Source of the DNA: Pseudescherichia sp031998825
GTDB taxonomy: Bacteria; Pseudomonadota; Gammaproteobacteria; Enterobacterales; Enterobacteriaceae
NCBI RefSeq assembly: GCF_031998825.1
Contig: NZ_DAMACX010000008.1
Coordinates: forward strand, 62,001 to 126,000
Direction of reading: 5' to 3'
Length of the DNA stretch: 64,000 bases
A program made the translations under genes and the position numbers. Shown one piece after another: positions 24,719 through 33,418 of the stretch. The number at the start of each line of letters is the position of its first letter. The first letter of the stretch is position 1. Under the pieces are notes generated by a model that had not been told where the DNA came from, ran no database searches, and saw only the letters and a list, made by a program, of their open reading frames with translations.

Positions 24719-24788
24719 CGCCTGATGGCGCTGCGCTTATCAGGCCTACAAAACCGTAGGCCCGGCAAGCTTGCGCCGCCGGGCGTTA
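24719..24788. repeat. BIME (two inverted REP units) between rimO and gfrF
   Basis: A first unit, GCCTGATGGCGCTGCGCTTATCAGGC, and a second, GTAGGCCCGGCAAGC...GCCGCCGGGC, lie head to tail in opposite orientation. They separate two convergent transcripts. Confidence 0.85.
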
Positions 24789-24794
24789 GTTCTA

Positions 24795-25805
24795 TTAATA
24801 CTCGAACTGCCGGTAGTAGCGGCGAATATCCAGACTGTGGCCGGTATAGTGCTCGAAGTGGGCCGCCAGCCGATCCACCAGCAGCGTTGACGCCACGCAG
24901 GGAGCCAGGATGCCGCGAAACGCATCATCAATCCCGTCGAGCAGATAATCCCGCGGATCGATAACCACCAGATGGTCAGTGATCTTCGCCGCAAAGCGCT
25001 CTACCCGCTCATCCAGCGCCCGACATTTCCCCTCTCCTTTCACCAGAAACAGCGGAACCTCCTTCTCCAGCAGCTCCAGCGTGCCGTGGAAAAACTCGGC
25101 GGAGGTGACGGATTTGGTTCGCTTCCACTGCATCTCCTCCAGAATACACATTGAGAAGAGATAGACCTCGCCCCACATCTCCGCCCCACCAATCCACATC
25201 ATATAGTCGCTGGCGTGGTATTTACGGGCAATTTCATCCGCCTGTGGATCAAACTTTATTTTCGCCTGGAGCAGGTTCTCCGGTAATAACTCCAGCTGGC
25301 TGGCAAACCGATCGTACTCGGCAAATTCACCGTTACGGTTAACCAGACGGAAGAAGAACCAGTAGAGCAGCATATACTCATATTCCACGCCGTTTTTGTG
25401 GCGCATCGGAATATGCCAGCCTGCCGCACTGGCCAGCGGGGAATCGCTATTTTTAGTAATGGCCACTACCCGGATCCCCTGGGCCTTACACCATTCGGCA
25501 AGCTCCACGGACTCTTTGGTATCTCCGGATTTAGAGAGCGTCACCACCACCGAGTGCTTAGTTAATTTTTTATGCCCGGTATGAATTAATTCTGCCGCCT
25601 GCTCAAGATAAACCGGCAGGGTTGTCATCTCTTTGGCAAAGGCATTAATTGCCATCATCGGGGCCAGAGAGCCGCCTACCGAAGCAAAAAATAGCGCATC
25701 ATATTCCTGCTGAAATATCTCATCAGCGGCATGCTCAGCCTGTTTACGCGCAGCAACGATCTCACGAGCACTCGTCAGGTACTCGTCCTGATTAAAACCC
25801 AACAT
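24795..25805 (-). CDS. gfrF: SIS-domain sugar-amine deglycase, GfrF type
   Basis: This 336-residue protein has two SIS (sugar isomerase) domains and resembles fructoselysine-6-phosphate deglycases (FrlB/GfrF). Such enzymes split a phosphorylated glycated amino acid into sugar 6-phosphate and free amino acid. Visible features are FASVGGSLAP and LSKSGDTKESVELAE (phosphosugar-binding serines) and the catalytic-type EFFHGTLELLE. It is the last gene of a mannose-family PTS operon whose order is that of Salmonella gfrABCDEF. The exact substrate is inferred from operon context. Confidence 0.82.
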   Translation of the reverse strand: MLGFNQDEYLTSAREIVAARKQAEHAADEIFQQEYDALFFASVGGSLAPMMAINAFAKEMTTLPVYLEQAAELIHTGHKKLTKHSVVVTLSKSGDTKESVELAEWCKAQGIRVVAITKNSDSPLASAAGWHIPMRHKNGVEYEYMLLYWFFFRLVNRNGEFAEYDRFASQLELLPENLLQAKIKFDPQADEIARKYHASDYMMWIGGAEMWGEVYLFSMCILEEMQWKRTKSVTSAEFFHGTLELLEKEVPLFLVKGEGKCRALDERVERFAAKITDHLVVIDPRDYLLDGIDDAFRGILAPCVASTLLVDRLAAHFEHYTGHSLDIRRYYRQFEY

Positions 25806-25823
25806 ATTTTCTCTCCTGATTAA

Positions 25824-26900
25824 TTAGATCTTACTTTTTAATACGCGGTCAAAGTCATCAAAAATACGCACCGACAGATCGATCCCTTTGGCACACGCCG
25901 TGCGCCAGGCCAGTACCTGCATCGGGACAACCAGCAGCAGCGCGGCGAGGTCATGCGCCAGCGGGAAGTTGAGGGCCAGCGTCTGCGGATCCTGCTCATC
26001 GCTCAGGGTCACCAGCAAGGTCTGGTTTACCGCCGGAGCCATGTAGTCCCGCAGCGCCCGCAGGCGTCTGTCCGGGGCATCCTCAATAAAAAACATCACG
26101 TGCTGGGCATTGGCCTCCAGATAGGGGCCGTGCATATAGGCCTCCAGCTCAAAGCCGCTGGACGGGACGCGCACCGTTTCGGTGAACTTGGTCTCAAACT
26201 CTTTCGCTACGCCGGTCAGCGCCCCGTAGCCGATAGCCACAAAACGCGTCCCGCTGCGCAGGGTCTCCTGATGGCGGTCGAAAAATGCCTCCGTCTGGGC
26301 AATCGCCTGCGGGATAGCGGCGACGAGCTGGCCCAGCTCGTGCAGCGTGGCCTGCACCTCCTCATCCGCAATCTGCTTTTGCGCTCGGGCAAGAGTAAGC
26401 GCAATCAGCAGCAGGTTGAGCACCGTGGCGCTGAAGCCCCGAGTGACGAAGCCCACCTGCTCGATGCCGGTATTGATATCCAGCACCTCATCGCAGCCCT
26501 GGCCGATGGGGCTTTGCGGATCCGAGGTCAGGGCAAACACCGGCAGCCCCGCCGCCTGAACCTTCTCCATCGCCGCCAGCGTTGAGGCGCTCTTGCCGCT
26601 CTGGGAGACAGCAATCACCAGATCGGTGTGCGGATCGACAGTTTCATAGTGAACAAAGTTGTACGGCTCTTTGATCTCCACCCGCAGGCCGTAGCGCCGC
26701 TCAAAGAGATCCCGTGCACACAGGGCGGCATTAAACGAGGAGCCGGTCGCCAGCAGCAGCAAGCGCTGCACCGGGCGCTCACGGGCAAAGGTCTCAATCG
26801 CCGCCAGGCTATGCCGATGCTCGCGGAGGATCGTCTCCAGCGCCGCGGGCTCCTCTTCGATATAGGTCATCATGGTTGGTAACATAATGGTAGGTAACAT
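25824..26900 (-). CDS. gfrE: SIS-domain sugar-amine deglycase, GfrE type
   Basis: This is a second SIS-domain protein (358 residues), related to GlmS isomerase domains and to glucoselysine-6-phosphate deglycase GfrE. LLATGSSFNAALCAR and VSQSGKSASTLAAM mark the first SIS domain, and FELEAYMHGPYLEA the active-site region. The ATG at 26900 has GGAGAAACC before it. The N terminus holds a small duplication, MLPTI-MLPTM, encoded by two nearly identical 15-base units, so a start at the inner ATG (26867 region, MTYIEEEP) is also possible. It lies between gfrD and gfrF. Confidence 0.8.
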   Translation of the reverse strand: MLPTIMLPTMMTYIEEEPAALETILREHRHSLAAIETFARERPVQRLLLLATGSSFNAALCARDLFERRYGLRVEIKEPYNFVHYETVDPHTDLVIAVSQSGKSASTLAAMEKVQAAGLPVFALTSDPQSPIGQGCDEVLDINTGIEQVGFVTRGFSATVLNLLLIALTLARAQKQIADEEVQATLHELGQLVAAIPQAIAQTEAFFDRHQETLRSGTRFVAIGYGALTGVAKEFETKFTETVRVPSSGFELEAYMHGPYLEANAQHVMFFIEDAPDRRLRALRDYMAPAVNQTLLVTLSDEQDPQTLALNFPLAHDLAALLLVVPMQVLAWRTACAKGIDLSVRIFDDFDRVLKSKI

Positions 26901-26912
26901 AGGTTTCTCCGG

Positions 26913-27761
26913 TTAAAACAGGCCAATCCACGAGCCGAAAATGCCGACCAGCGCCATCCCGCCGATAATGGTGAGTGGTTTTACCCTGCGGCCCAGCAGC
27001 CAGTAGACGATGCCGAAGCTGATGAGCGGTAGCAGGCAGGGCATGACGTTGTTGATAATGTCCTGCACTTCGGTTTTCGCCTCCCCTGCACCAAAGCTGA
27101 TGGGGATAGTGATATTGATCATCGAGGCGGTCATCGCCCCCACCACCATCAGCCCCATAATCGATGCGCCGTAGGTCAGGCTCTCCATCATGCCGCTCTG
27201 CTGAACGCGCTGAAGCACCCCGGTGCCGAGCACATAGCCCCAGCGGGTAAAGAACCAGCGCACCAGAATGTGCGGAACGTTAAACACCAGCAGAAAGAGG
27301 ATCGGCCCAAGAATACTGCCCTGCAGCGCCAGGCTGGTGCCGATCCCCGTCGCGATTAGGCGCAGCGTCCCCCAGAAAAAGGAGTCCCCTAATCCCGCCA
27401 GTGGCCCCATCAGCGACGCCTTGACGTTATCAATCGCCCCGGCATCGATGGTTTTCTGCTGGCTGTTCTTCTCCTCCATGGCGGTGGTGATCCCCAGCAG
27501 CAGGGTGACGATGTGCGGCGTGGTATTGAAAAACACCAGGTGACGCTTCAGGGCATTTTTCAGATCCTCTTTCTGCGGGTAGAGCTTTTTCAGCACCGGA
27601 ATGAGCGTATAGACAAAGGCCAGGTTCATCTGCCGCTCATAGTTCCAGGAGAATTCCATCTGGAAGGAGCGCCAGAAGACACGGCGCAGATCGCGGGCGG
27701 TAATTGCCTTCTCATCCTGCACGTCAGGCAGGGTCTCTTCAGAAATCATCTTCGTCGTCAT
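26913..27761 (-). CDS. gfrD: PTS mannose-family EIID component, GfrD type
   Basis: EIID is one of two membrane subunits of a mannose-type phosphotransferase permease. The 282-residue protein has the conserved N-terminal RRVFWRSFQMEFSWNYERQM region, the loop SLMGPLAGLGDSFFWGTLR (the EIID signature) and about four to five C-terminal helices. The ATG at 27761 (MTTKMISEETLP) has AAGGAG upstream and overlaps the end of gfrC by 23 bases. With EIIC it would import glycated amino acids and phosphorylate them. Confidence 0.87.
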   Translation of the reverse strand: MTTKMISEETLPDVQDEKAITARDLRRVFWRSFQMEFSWNYERQMNLAFVYTLIPVLKKLYPQKEDLKNALKRHLVFFNTTPHIVTLLLGITTAMEEKNSQQKTIDAGAIDNVKASLMGPLAGLGDSFFWGTLRLIATGIGTSLALQGSILGPILFLLVFNVPHILVRWFFTRWGYVLGTGVLQRVQQSGMMESLTYGASIMGLMVVGAMTASMINITIPISFGAGEAKTEVQDIINNVMPCLLPLISFGIVYWLLGRRVKPLTIIGGMALVGIFGSWIGLF

Positions 27762-28518
27762 GGCTGACTCCTTGCTCTGTGGTGGCACGAGGCGTGGTGA
27801 AGGCGGTGACGTTAACCATAATCACGGCCACGATAGCGCCGAGGATCGCAATGCCGGTGACCGGAATTTTCAGGTAGGCCATCAGAACAAAGCCGAGGAA
27901 AAAGTAAGGCGCGACCTTTTTGTTGATCAGCAGCCGGGCGAGCATGGCAAAGCCCAGCGCCGGAATGATGCCCGTCGCCACGCTGAGGCCGTGCTTAATA
28001 AACTCTGGAATAGCATCCAGCAGGGACTTCACCGCGCTGCTGCCCACCAGGAAGGAGACGGTCACCACCGTGGCCAGCATCAGCGACAGGCCGAACCCGG
28101 CGATGAGGTGCATCCGCTCTATGCCACGGGTGTCGGCCTCGTCGGCATAGGCATCCGCCTTCTGGTTAAGCATCGGGATAAACATCCCGAGATAGACGTT
28201 TTTTAACACCAGCGTCAGGGTGGCGATGGGCAGCCCCAGCAGCAGCGCCGTTTCGGTCCCCGCGCCGGAGGTGATAGCGAACGCCACGCCCAGCACACCG
28301 CCGGTCACCACGTCCGGCGGAATGGATGCGCCCACGGAGAAAGAGCCGATAAAAGCCAACTCCAGCGTCGCGCCCATGATAACGCCCGTCTGGACATCAC
28401 CCAGCACCAGCCCGGTTAATAAGCCGGTGACGATAGGCCGGGAGATTAACGAGGTGCCCAGGGCATATTCCGACTGGGCGATAAACGCCACCAGTCCGAG
28501 TAAAAGTGCCTCTACCAT
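27739..28518 (-). CDS. gfrC: PTS mannose-family EIIC component, GfrC type
   Basis: EIIC is the main channel subunit of a mannose-type PTS. The 259-residue protein has about seven helices and the signature GLVLGDVQTGVIMGATLELA and GASIPPDVVTGGVLG. It starts 16 bases after gfrB and its end overlaps gfrD, so the two membrane subunits are translated together. Substrate specificity is inferred only from the deglycases in the operon. Confidence 0.88.
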   Translation of the reverse strand: MVEALLLGLVAFIAQSEYALGTSLISRPIVTGLLTGLVLGDVQTGVIMGATLELAFIGSFSVGASIPPDVVTGGVLGVAFAITSGAGTETALLLGLPIATLTLVLKNVYLGMFIPMLNQKADAYADEADTRGIERMHLIAGFGLSLMLATVVTVSFLVGSSAVKSLLDAIPEFIKHGLSVATGIIPALGFAMLARLLINKKVAPYFFLGFVLMAYLKIPVTGIAILGAIVAVIMVNVTAFTTPRATTEQGVSHDDEDDF

Positions 28519-28534
28519 AGTGAATCCTCAGGAA

Positions 28535-29005
28535 TTACAAACATTCCGTTATGAGCTGTTTGCGATCGTTAGGAACCTGGCGGATCTCTATTTCCACCCC
28601 CTGCCCCACCAGTTCATTGAGCCGGGTAATTTCGTCAGGCAGCAGATTCACCGCCTTCGAAATATTCCTGCTGCCCTCTTTGGCTTTAATTCCGCCGAGG
28701 TTGATGCTCTTAATTTCCGGTATCTCTCGGGCTAAGCGCCAGGCGTCCTCTACCGACTCCACAACGATAAACAGCGTATATTTGTCGGTCACGCCGCTTT
28801 TAATGGCCTCAATAGAGTCAGCGATATTCTTAATAACTAGCTTCACCGACGGCGGCTTAGCCAGTTTGATAGTGGTTTTACGCAGCTCGTCATTGGGCAC
28901 GCTGTCGTTGGCAATCAGAATGCAGTCTGCGCCGACATATTGCGTCCAGGAGAACGCCACCTGGCCGTGCAGTAAACGATGGTCAACCCGCACTAACGTA
29001 ATCAT
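28535..29005 (-). CDS. gfrB: PTS mannose/sorbose-family EIIB component, GfrB type
   Basis: EIIB receives phosphate from EIIA and passes it to the incoming sugar. The 156-residue protein has the phosphorylated histidine H13 in VDHRLLHGQV, the standard EIIB-Man/Sor motif, and the QYVGADCILIAND segment. It lies 15 bases after gfrA. EIIA and EIIB are separate proteins here rather than the fused form of E. coli ManX. Confidence 0.9.
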   Translation of the reverse strand: MITLVRVDHRLLHGQVAFSWTQYVGADCILIANDSVPNDELRKTTIKLAKPPSVKLVIKNIADSIEAIKSGVTDKYTLFIVVESVEDAWRLAREIPEIKSINLGGIKAKEGSRNISKAVNLLPDEITRLNELVGQGVEIEIRQVPNDRKQLITECL

Positions 29006-29020
29006 CCTGTTTCCTCCCTC

Positions 29021-29443
29021 TTAGAAATCTTTATCCGCCTGCATTGCGCTGGAGATGGTGTAGTTACAGTATTGAATGCTCTCTCTGGAGCTTATTAACG
29101 CCTCCTCAATAAGCTTCCCGGTATCAGGCTCGTCGCCGGAAATAAGCAAATCGATCACCAGCGGCAAATTAAGGCCCGCCACCAGATGAAAGCGGGGACG
29201 CTGTAGAAAGCGAACAAATTCGTTATTTACGCTGCCGGCGAAGATATCGGTGATAACCACAACCTCATCTTCGTCCGGGATCCGCTGCATTAGCTCCGTG
29301 ACCTGCTCGGTTAAATCCCGCTGCTCCTCAACGTAGGCGCAAAGCGTCGAAATATCCGTCTGCTTACCGAGGATCAGCTCAACTGAGTCGAGCACGCCCC
29401 GGGCAAGGGTGCCATGGCTGGCAAATATGTAGTGTCGTTTCAT
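29021..29443 (-). CDS. gfrA: PTS mannose-family EIIA component, GfrA type
   Basis: EIIA takes phosphate from HPr and passes it to EIIB. The 140-residue protein begins MKRHYIFASHGTLA, with the phosphorylated histidine H10 in the usual place, and has the VVITDIFAGSVNNEF loop. The ATG at 29443 is chosen because it follows AGGACAGG; a GTG eight codons upstream would lie nearly on the expected transcript start. A sigma-54 promoter lies 37 bases upstream, making this the first gene of the operon. Confidence 0.9.
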   Translation of the reverse strand: MKRHYIFASHGTLARGVLDSVELILGKQTDISTLCAYVEEQRDLTEQVTELMQRIPDEDEVVVITDIFAGSVNNEFVRFLQRPRFHLVAGLNLPLVIDLLISGDEPDTGKLIEEALISSRESIQYCNYTISSAMQADKDF

Positions 29444-29479
29444 CCTGTCCTCGAAAATGCGTTCCACTACCGGGAGTAT

Positions 29480-29495
29480 TGCAACCGGCGTGCCA
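29480..29495 (-). promoter_or_regulatory. Sigma-54 (-24/-12) promoter of the gfr operon
   Basis: On the minus strand TGGCACG-CCGG-TTGCA matches the sigma-54 consensus at every fixed position with correct spacing. It lies between gfrR and gfrA, and the adjacent regulator is a sigma-54 activator with a GAFTGA loop. The upstream activator site must lie within the last part of gfrR or the 50-bp gap. Confidence 0.93.
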
Positions 29496-29544
29496 CGAAA
29501 AAGTGGCGCACGGTGAAATGCGCCAGGACAGAAAAGCAGGGGGA

Positions 29545-32307
29545 TTAAAACTCTTGATCTTGCGGGATAAATTCTGTTTCCAGGGTCAGAATATTATGGA
29601 TGTAACAAAGCTCTACGGCGGGGATTTTGACACTATAACTGCTCTCAATGACACTAAAGGCCTGCTTAATATCGGCCAGCTCGCTTTCCGGACACTGCCG
29701 TCCTGCATAGCTGGCAGGAGAGGCGTTACGGATCAGCCGCTCTATCAGGCAGCTGATGTGCACGTAGAGCGCTACCTTGCGATCGTTGGGGATCTGGCAG
29801 CCCGCCAGATGCTCGTAGCGCAGGACAAATTGCTCCACCTGGTTAAGCACCTTGCTGGTGTCAAGAATAGTGACCGACTCAATCACCCGACGCAGAGAGA
29901 AGTTCTTCAGCAGCAGATTGTTGATCTCGTCGATCTGCTCTGGCGTAGCGATATCGCCAAAGATACGCATCAGCTGAGCGTGACCGTCCCCGGCGATCAG
30001 CGAATCCAGCGAGATCCACGGCACGGCGGGCAGGTGCGGATCGAACGTGCCGACCACGGCCAGCATCTCATAGCGATTAAACGCCAGCGCACTCTCCTGG
30101 CCGTTGCTGAGCGTGTCGTAGTCGCAGGCGATCACGTCAATACCCAGCGTCTCTGGGATACTGGCCTTCAGCAGCGTGCAGAGATTGGTTGCCGCGCCAA
30201 GGCCGGTGACGCAGGTGGTCAGGATCACCCGCGGACGGTTTGCCTGCGGCCAGAAGATCTGATGCTCCACCGGCAGGTCGCCGCTGACCTCGCGGGCGAT
30301 ATCCTCGATCAGATCGCCGCGTAAGATCCGCTCGCCGACGTAGAGCGCCATGCTGGTGGAGACGTTATTGACAATCGCTACCGGCGTCGAAACCCGGCGT
30401 TGGAAATGGTGATGAATAGCGTTGAGCGATCCCATATCGACGAGGATCATCACGCCCGAGGCCAGCGTATTGCTTTCGATGTAGTCCATCACTTGCCGGG
30501 CAATGGCCTCCGGGGTGACGTCCAGCGGCATATCGAAAGACTCAAACAGATGATTTTTTAACAGACGGTTGGCGACGTTAGCAATGCTGCTGGCGGTGGC
30601 ATAGCCGTGGGCCAGAATAACGGCGCGGGTGACGTGCGGCTGGCTGATCGCGCCAGACTGATGCAGCCACAGCACCAGCAGCAGAGCATCAATCCGCTGC
30701 GGTTCGATATCCAGCTTTTGCGTCAGCGCGGTGATGATGGCCTGGCAAAAACGGTAGAGCAGCGGGTACTTCTGGGCGAGGAAGTCGTCGAGGCTACGGA
30801 TCCGCTCCTGGCTCAGTCGGGAGGGGGTGCTCCGGGAGCGGTGCACCAGGTAGTGGCTTAGAGCGTAGATGCAGTTGCCGTTGAACTGAATGTTGAACTG
30901 CTTCTCCAGGCGGTAGAACTCCTCGCGCACCTGCTGGGTGGTCAGGAGCAGCATCGGCGAGTCGGTGGTGTCGCGGTTATCGAAAATGAGCCGGTCAAAA
31001 AGTCCCTCTATCGCCTCCCCCATGCGTTTGCGCACCTCTTCCCAATCCGCGTGGCCGCTCATCCACTGCTCATAGAGCGCCAGCACCTGGCACTGGGCGT
31101 CATAGATCACGCCCCGGGTGGGATCGCGGGCGCGCAGGAGCCACGCCAGGCTGGTCTGCGGCTCGACGATCAGGTTCTCCTCCACCGCCAGCGGTTCGCC
31201 AGAGGCGGGGATCGCTGCGGCAATCTTCTCCGGCAAATGCTGAATGCCCACCACCAGCTCCTCGCCGCCCCGCTGCTTGGCCCACGACGCCGCCACCGTG
31301 TACTTCACGGCGTTCTTCAGCTCGCCGACGTTGCCCCGGTAGACAAAGTGGTTCAGGACCTGCATCAGCCGGGGAGTTAATGCCAGACGCACCGCCAGCT
31401 TTTTCGCCTCCAGCCAGAAGAAGAGCAGGATCAGCGCCTCCTTCTCCTGCCGGGAGCGGCTTTGCAGATCGGGCAGCGTGACCAGAATCGGTATGCGTCG
31501 CAAAAAGGTGGTTAAGAAGGTGCTGTGCAGCTCCTCGGTGGTGGCAAACACCAGCCTCGTTGCGACCGGGCGGCCCTGGGCCGTCTCGCCAACCCGATAG
31601 ATCTCCTTGCGGTCGAGCCAGGTAAAGAGCTTCTCCTGCCCCTCGGCGTTGAGTCGGTGCACCTCGTCGAGGAACAGCATCCCGCCGTTGGCCGCCTCGA
31701 AGGCTCCCTGGCGGTCCGTCTGCGCTCCGGTAAATGCCCCTTTGGCATAGCCGAACAGGTTAGCCGCCAGCAGTTCCGGGTTGCTGGCATACTGGGCACA
31801 GTTAAAGCTGATGAAAGGCGCATCGTCCGCCAGCAGCCCCTCGGAGATAGCAAACGCGTGCATCAGATTGGCCATATAGCTTTTGCCGGTGCCGCTGTCG
31901 CCGGTAATCAGCAGCGGCAGGCCGCCATCCGGGTAAAAGAGCGCGGTTTTGAGCTGCTCAATAGGCTTTTTCAGGCTCTCATCGTGACCGATAAGCAGCG
32001 AGAAGTGATCGGGCCGCTCCGGCTCAGGCCCGCCGTCGCCAAGCAGCTGGGCAACGCTCTCATACTCATTGGCGGACAGAGGAAAGAACTGCTGGCTGAA
32101 GGTTTTTTTATGCAGGAAGTAGACGGGCCGGGTATTGATCTTCACCAGCACGCCCTGAGCAACCAGCTGGTTCAAATAGTGGCTGGCGGTATTTCTCTTC
32201 AGCGAAAAGCGCTGTGCCAGATAGCTGGCGGTAAAGACCTCGCTCAGCTTTTCCGGATCGAAAAAGTCAGTTTGATTGGCCAAAAACGTCAGTAATTCAT
32301 CGCGCAT
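29545..32307 (-). CDS. gfrR: Sigma-54-dependent LevR/GfrR-type PTS-regulated activator
   Basis: This 920-residue protein is a LevR-family transcription activator. It has an N-terminal winged-helix domain (about 1-65), an AAA+ domain with Walker A GDSGTGKS (136-143), the sigma-54 contact loop GAFTGA (190-195) and Walker B LFLDE (211-215), then two PRD domains flanking EIIA-Man-like (VILAHGYATASS) and EIIB-Gat-like (LTTCVTGLGAA) domains. PTS phosphorylation of these would tune its activity. The ATG at 32307 is preferred because AAGGGG precedes it; the first ATG, five codons upstream, overlaps that site. It lies directly upstream of its target operon. Confidence 0.9.
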   Translation of the reverse strand: MRDELLTFLANQTDFFDPEKLSEVFTASYLAQRFSLKRNTASHYLNQLVAQGVLVKINTRPVYFLHKKTFSQQFFPLSANEYESVAQLLGDGGPEPERPDHFSLLIGHDESLKKPIEQLKTALFYPDGGLPLLITGDSGTGKSYMANLMHAFAISEGLLADDAPFISFNCAQYASNPELLAANLFGYAKGAFTGAQTDRQGAFEAANGGMLFLDEVHRLNAEGQEKLFTWLDRKEIYRVGETAQGRPVATRLVFATTEELHSTFLTTFLRRIPILVTLPDLQSRSRQEKEALILLFFWLEAKKLAVRLALTPRLMQVLNHFVYRGNVGELKNAVKYTVAASWAKQRGGEELVVGIQHLPEKIAAAIPASGEPLAVEENLIVEPQTSLAWLLRARDPTRGVIYDAQCQVLALYEQWMSGHADWEEVRKRMGEAIEGLFDRLIFDNRDTTDSPMLLLTTQQVREEFYRLEKQFNIQFNGNCIYALSHYLVHRSRSTPSRLSQERIRSLDDFLAQKYPLLYRFCQAIITALTQKLDIEPQRIDALLLVLWLHQSGAISQPHVTRAVILAHGYATASSIANVANRLLKNHLFESFDMPLDVTPEAIARQVMDYIESNTLASGVMILVDMGSLNAIHHHFQRRVSTPVAIVNNVSTSMALYVGERILRGDLIEDIAREVSGDLPVEHQIFWPQANRPRVILTTCVTGLGAATNLCTLLKASIPETLGIDVIACDYDTLSNGQESALAFNRYEMLAVVGTFDPHLPAVPWISLDSLIAGDGHAQLMRIFGDIATPEQIDEINNLLLKNFSLRRVIESVTILDTSKVLNQVEQFVLRYEHLAGCQIPNDRKVALYVHISCLIERLIRNASPASYAGRQCPESELADIKQAFSVIESSYSVKIPAVELCYIHNILTLETEFIPQDQEF

Positions 32308-32411
32308 TGCTTTCCCCTTCATGCATCGTTCTGCGGGTATGATGCCCGCAAACCGAGACCGCAGGGGAAAGCGAAGGCGTCGAATTTACGCTTTTGTGGG
32401 AATGCGCACAG

Positions 32412-32500
32412 AATGCCCGGTGGCGCTTCGCTTACGCGGGCCTACAAACCCACACCGTGCCCACCGTAGGCCGGGCAAACGCAGTGCCGCCCGGCGGTGC
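32412..32500. repeat. BIME between gfrR and gsiD
   Basis: Two inverted REP units: GCCCGGTGGCGCTTCGCTTA...GGGCCTACAAA and CCGTAGGCCGGGCAAACGC...GCCGCCCGGC. The same sequence, inverted and in tandem, reappears at 54598-54790. Confidence 0.88.
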
Positions 32501-32504
32501 AGCC

Positions 32505-33416
32505 TCAGCCCTTGATCTTCGGATCCAACGCGTCCCGCAGGCCGTCCCCCAGCAGGTTGAAGGCCAGCACGGTGAGGAAGATTGCCAGGCTCGGGAAGAG
32601 CGCCACGTGCGGGGCGATAACCATATCCGCTCGCGCCTCGTTGAGCATCGCCCCCCACTCCGGCGTCGGCGGCTGTGCGCCCAGCCCCAGAAACGACAGG
32701 CTGGCGGCAGAGATGATCGAGGTGCCGATGCGCATGGTAAAGTAGACTACGATAGACGAGATGGTGCCCGGCAGAATGTGGCGGAACAGGATGGTGGCAT
32801 CGCTTGCGCCGATGCTGCGCGCCGACTCGATAAAGGTCTGCTGCTTGAGTACCAGCGTGTTGCCGCGCACCAGCCGGGCAAAGGCTGGCACCGAGAAGAC
32901 CGCCACGGCGATAATCACGTTGGACATGCCGCTGCCCATCACCGCCACCACCGCAATCGCCAGCAGAATGCCGGGAAAGGCGAACAGCACGTCGCAGATG
33001 CGCATGATGATGCGATCCCACCAGCCCTCGTAGTACCCCGCCAGCAGGCCAAGCACAGTGCCGATCGCGGCCCCGATCAGCACCGCCAGCACCCCGGCGG
33101 CCAGCGAGATCTGCGCCCCTACCAGTACGCGGCTAAAGATATCCCGTCCGAGAGAGTCAACGCCGAACCAGTGCACCATCGACGGCCCCTCGTTAAGCCG
33201 GTCGTAGTCGAAGTAATTCTCGGCATCGAAGGGCACGATCCACGGCGCGACGGCGGCGACAACGATCAGCAGCACCACAAACAGCCCGGCGGTCATCGCC
33301 ATCGGCTGACGGCGGAAGCGCCGCCAGAACTCATGCCACGGGGTGCGGATACGCGTCGGTTTGATCCCCGGCATACCCTTTAATATCGCCTGGCGACGCC
33401 AGTTTAAAAGTCGCAT
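32505..33416 (-). CDS. gsiD: Glutathione ABC transporter permease GsiD
   Basis: GsiD is an inner-membrane permease of the GsiABCD glutathione importer, of the dipeptide/oligopeptide class. The 303-residue protein has an N-terminal helix near 42-62, the DSLGRDIFSRVLVGAQISL motif and an EAA loop at ESARSIGASDATILFRHILP (about residues 195-215). Length equals E. coli. It is last in the operon, two bases after gsiC. Confidence 0.95.
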   Translation of the reverse strand: MRLLNWRRQAILKGMPGIKPTRIRTPWHEFWRRFRRQPMAMTAGLFVVLLIVVAAVAPWIVPFDAENYFDYDRLNEGPSMVHWFGVDSLGRDIFSRVLVGAQISLAAGVLAVLIGAAIGTVLGLLAGYYEGWWDRIIMRICDVLFAFPGILLAIAVVAVMGSGMSNVIIAVAVFSVPAFARLVRGNTLVLKQQTFIESARSIGASDATILFRHILPGTISSIVVYFTMRIGTSIISAASLSFLGLGAQPPTPEWGAMLNEARADMVIAPHVALFPSLAIFLTVLAFNLLGDGLRDALDPKIKG

Positions 33417-33418
33417 CC

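Noticed and set aside
23368..24768. 466-codon open frame antisense to rimO
   Set aside because: It mirrors the third-position GC pattern of rimO, has no ribosome-binding site, and its product looks like a low-complexity antisense translation; rimO is certain.
32394..33383. 329-codon frame antisense to gsiD
   Set aside because: Shadow of gsiD, product rich in His/Arg/Gln as expected from antisense reading of a membrane protein gene.
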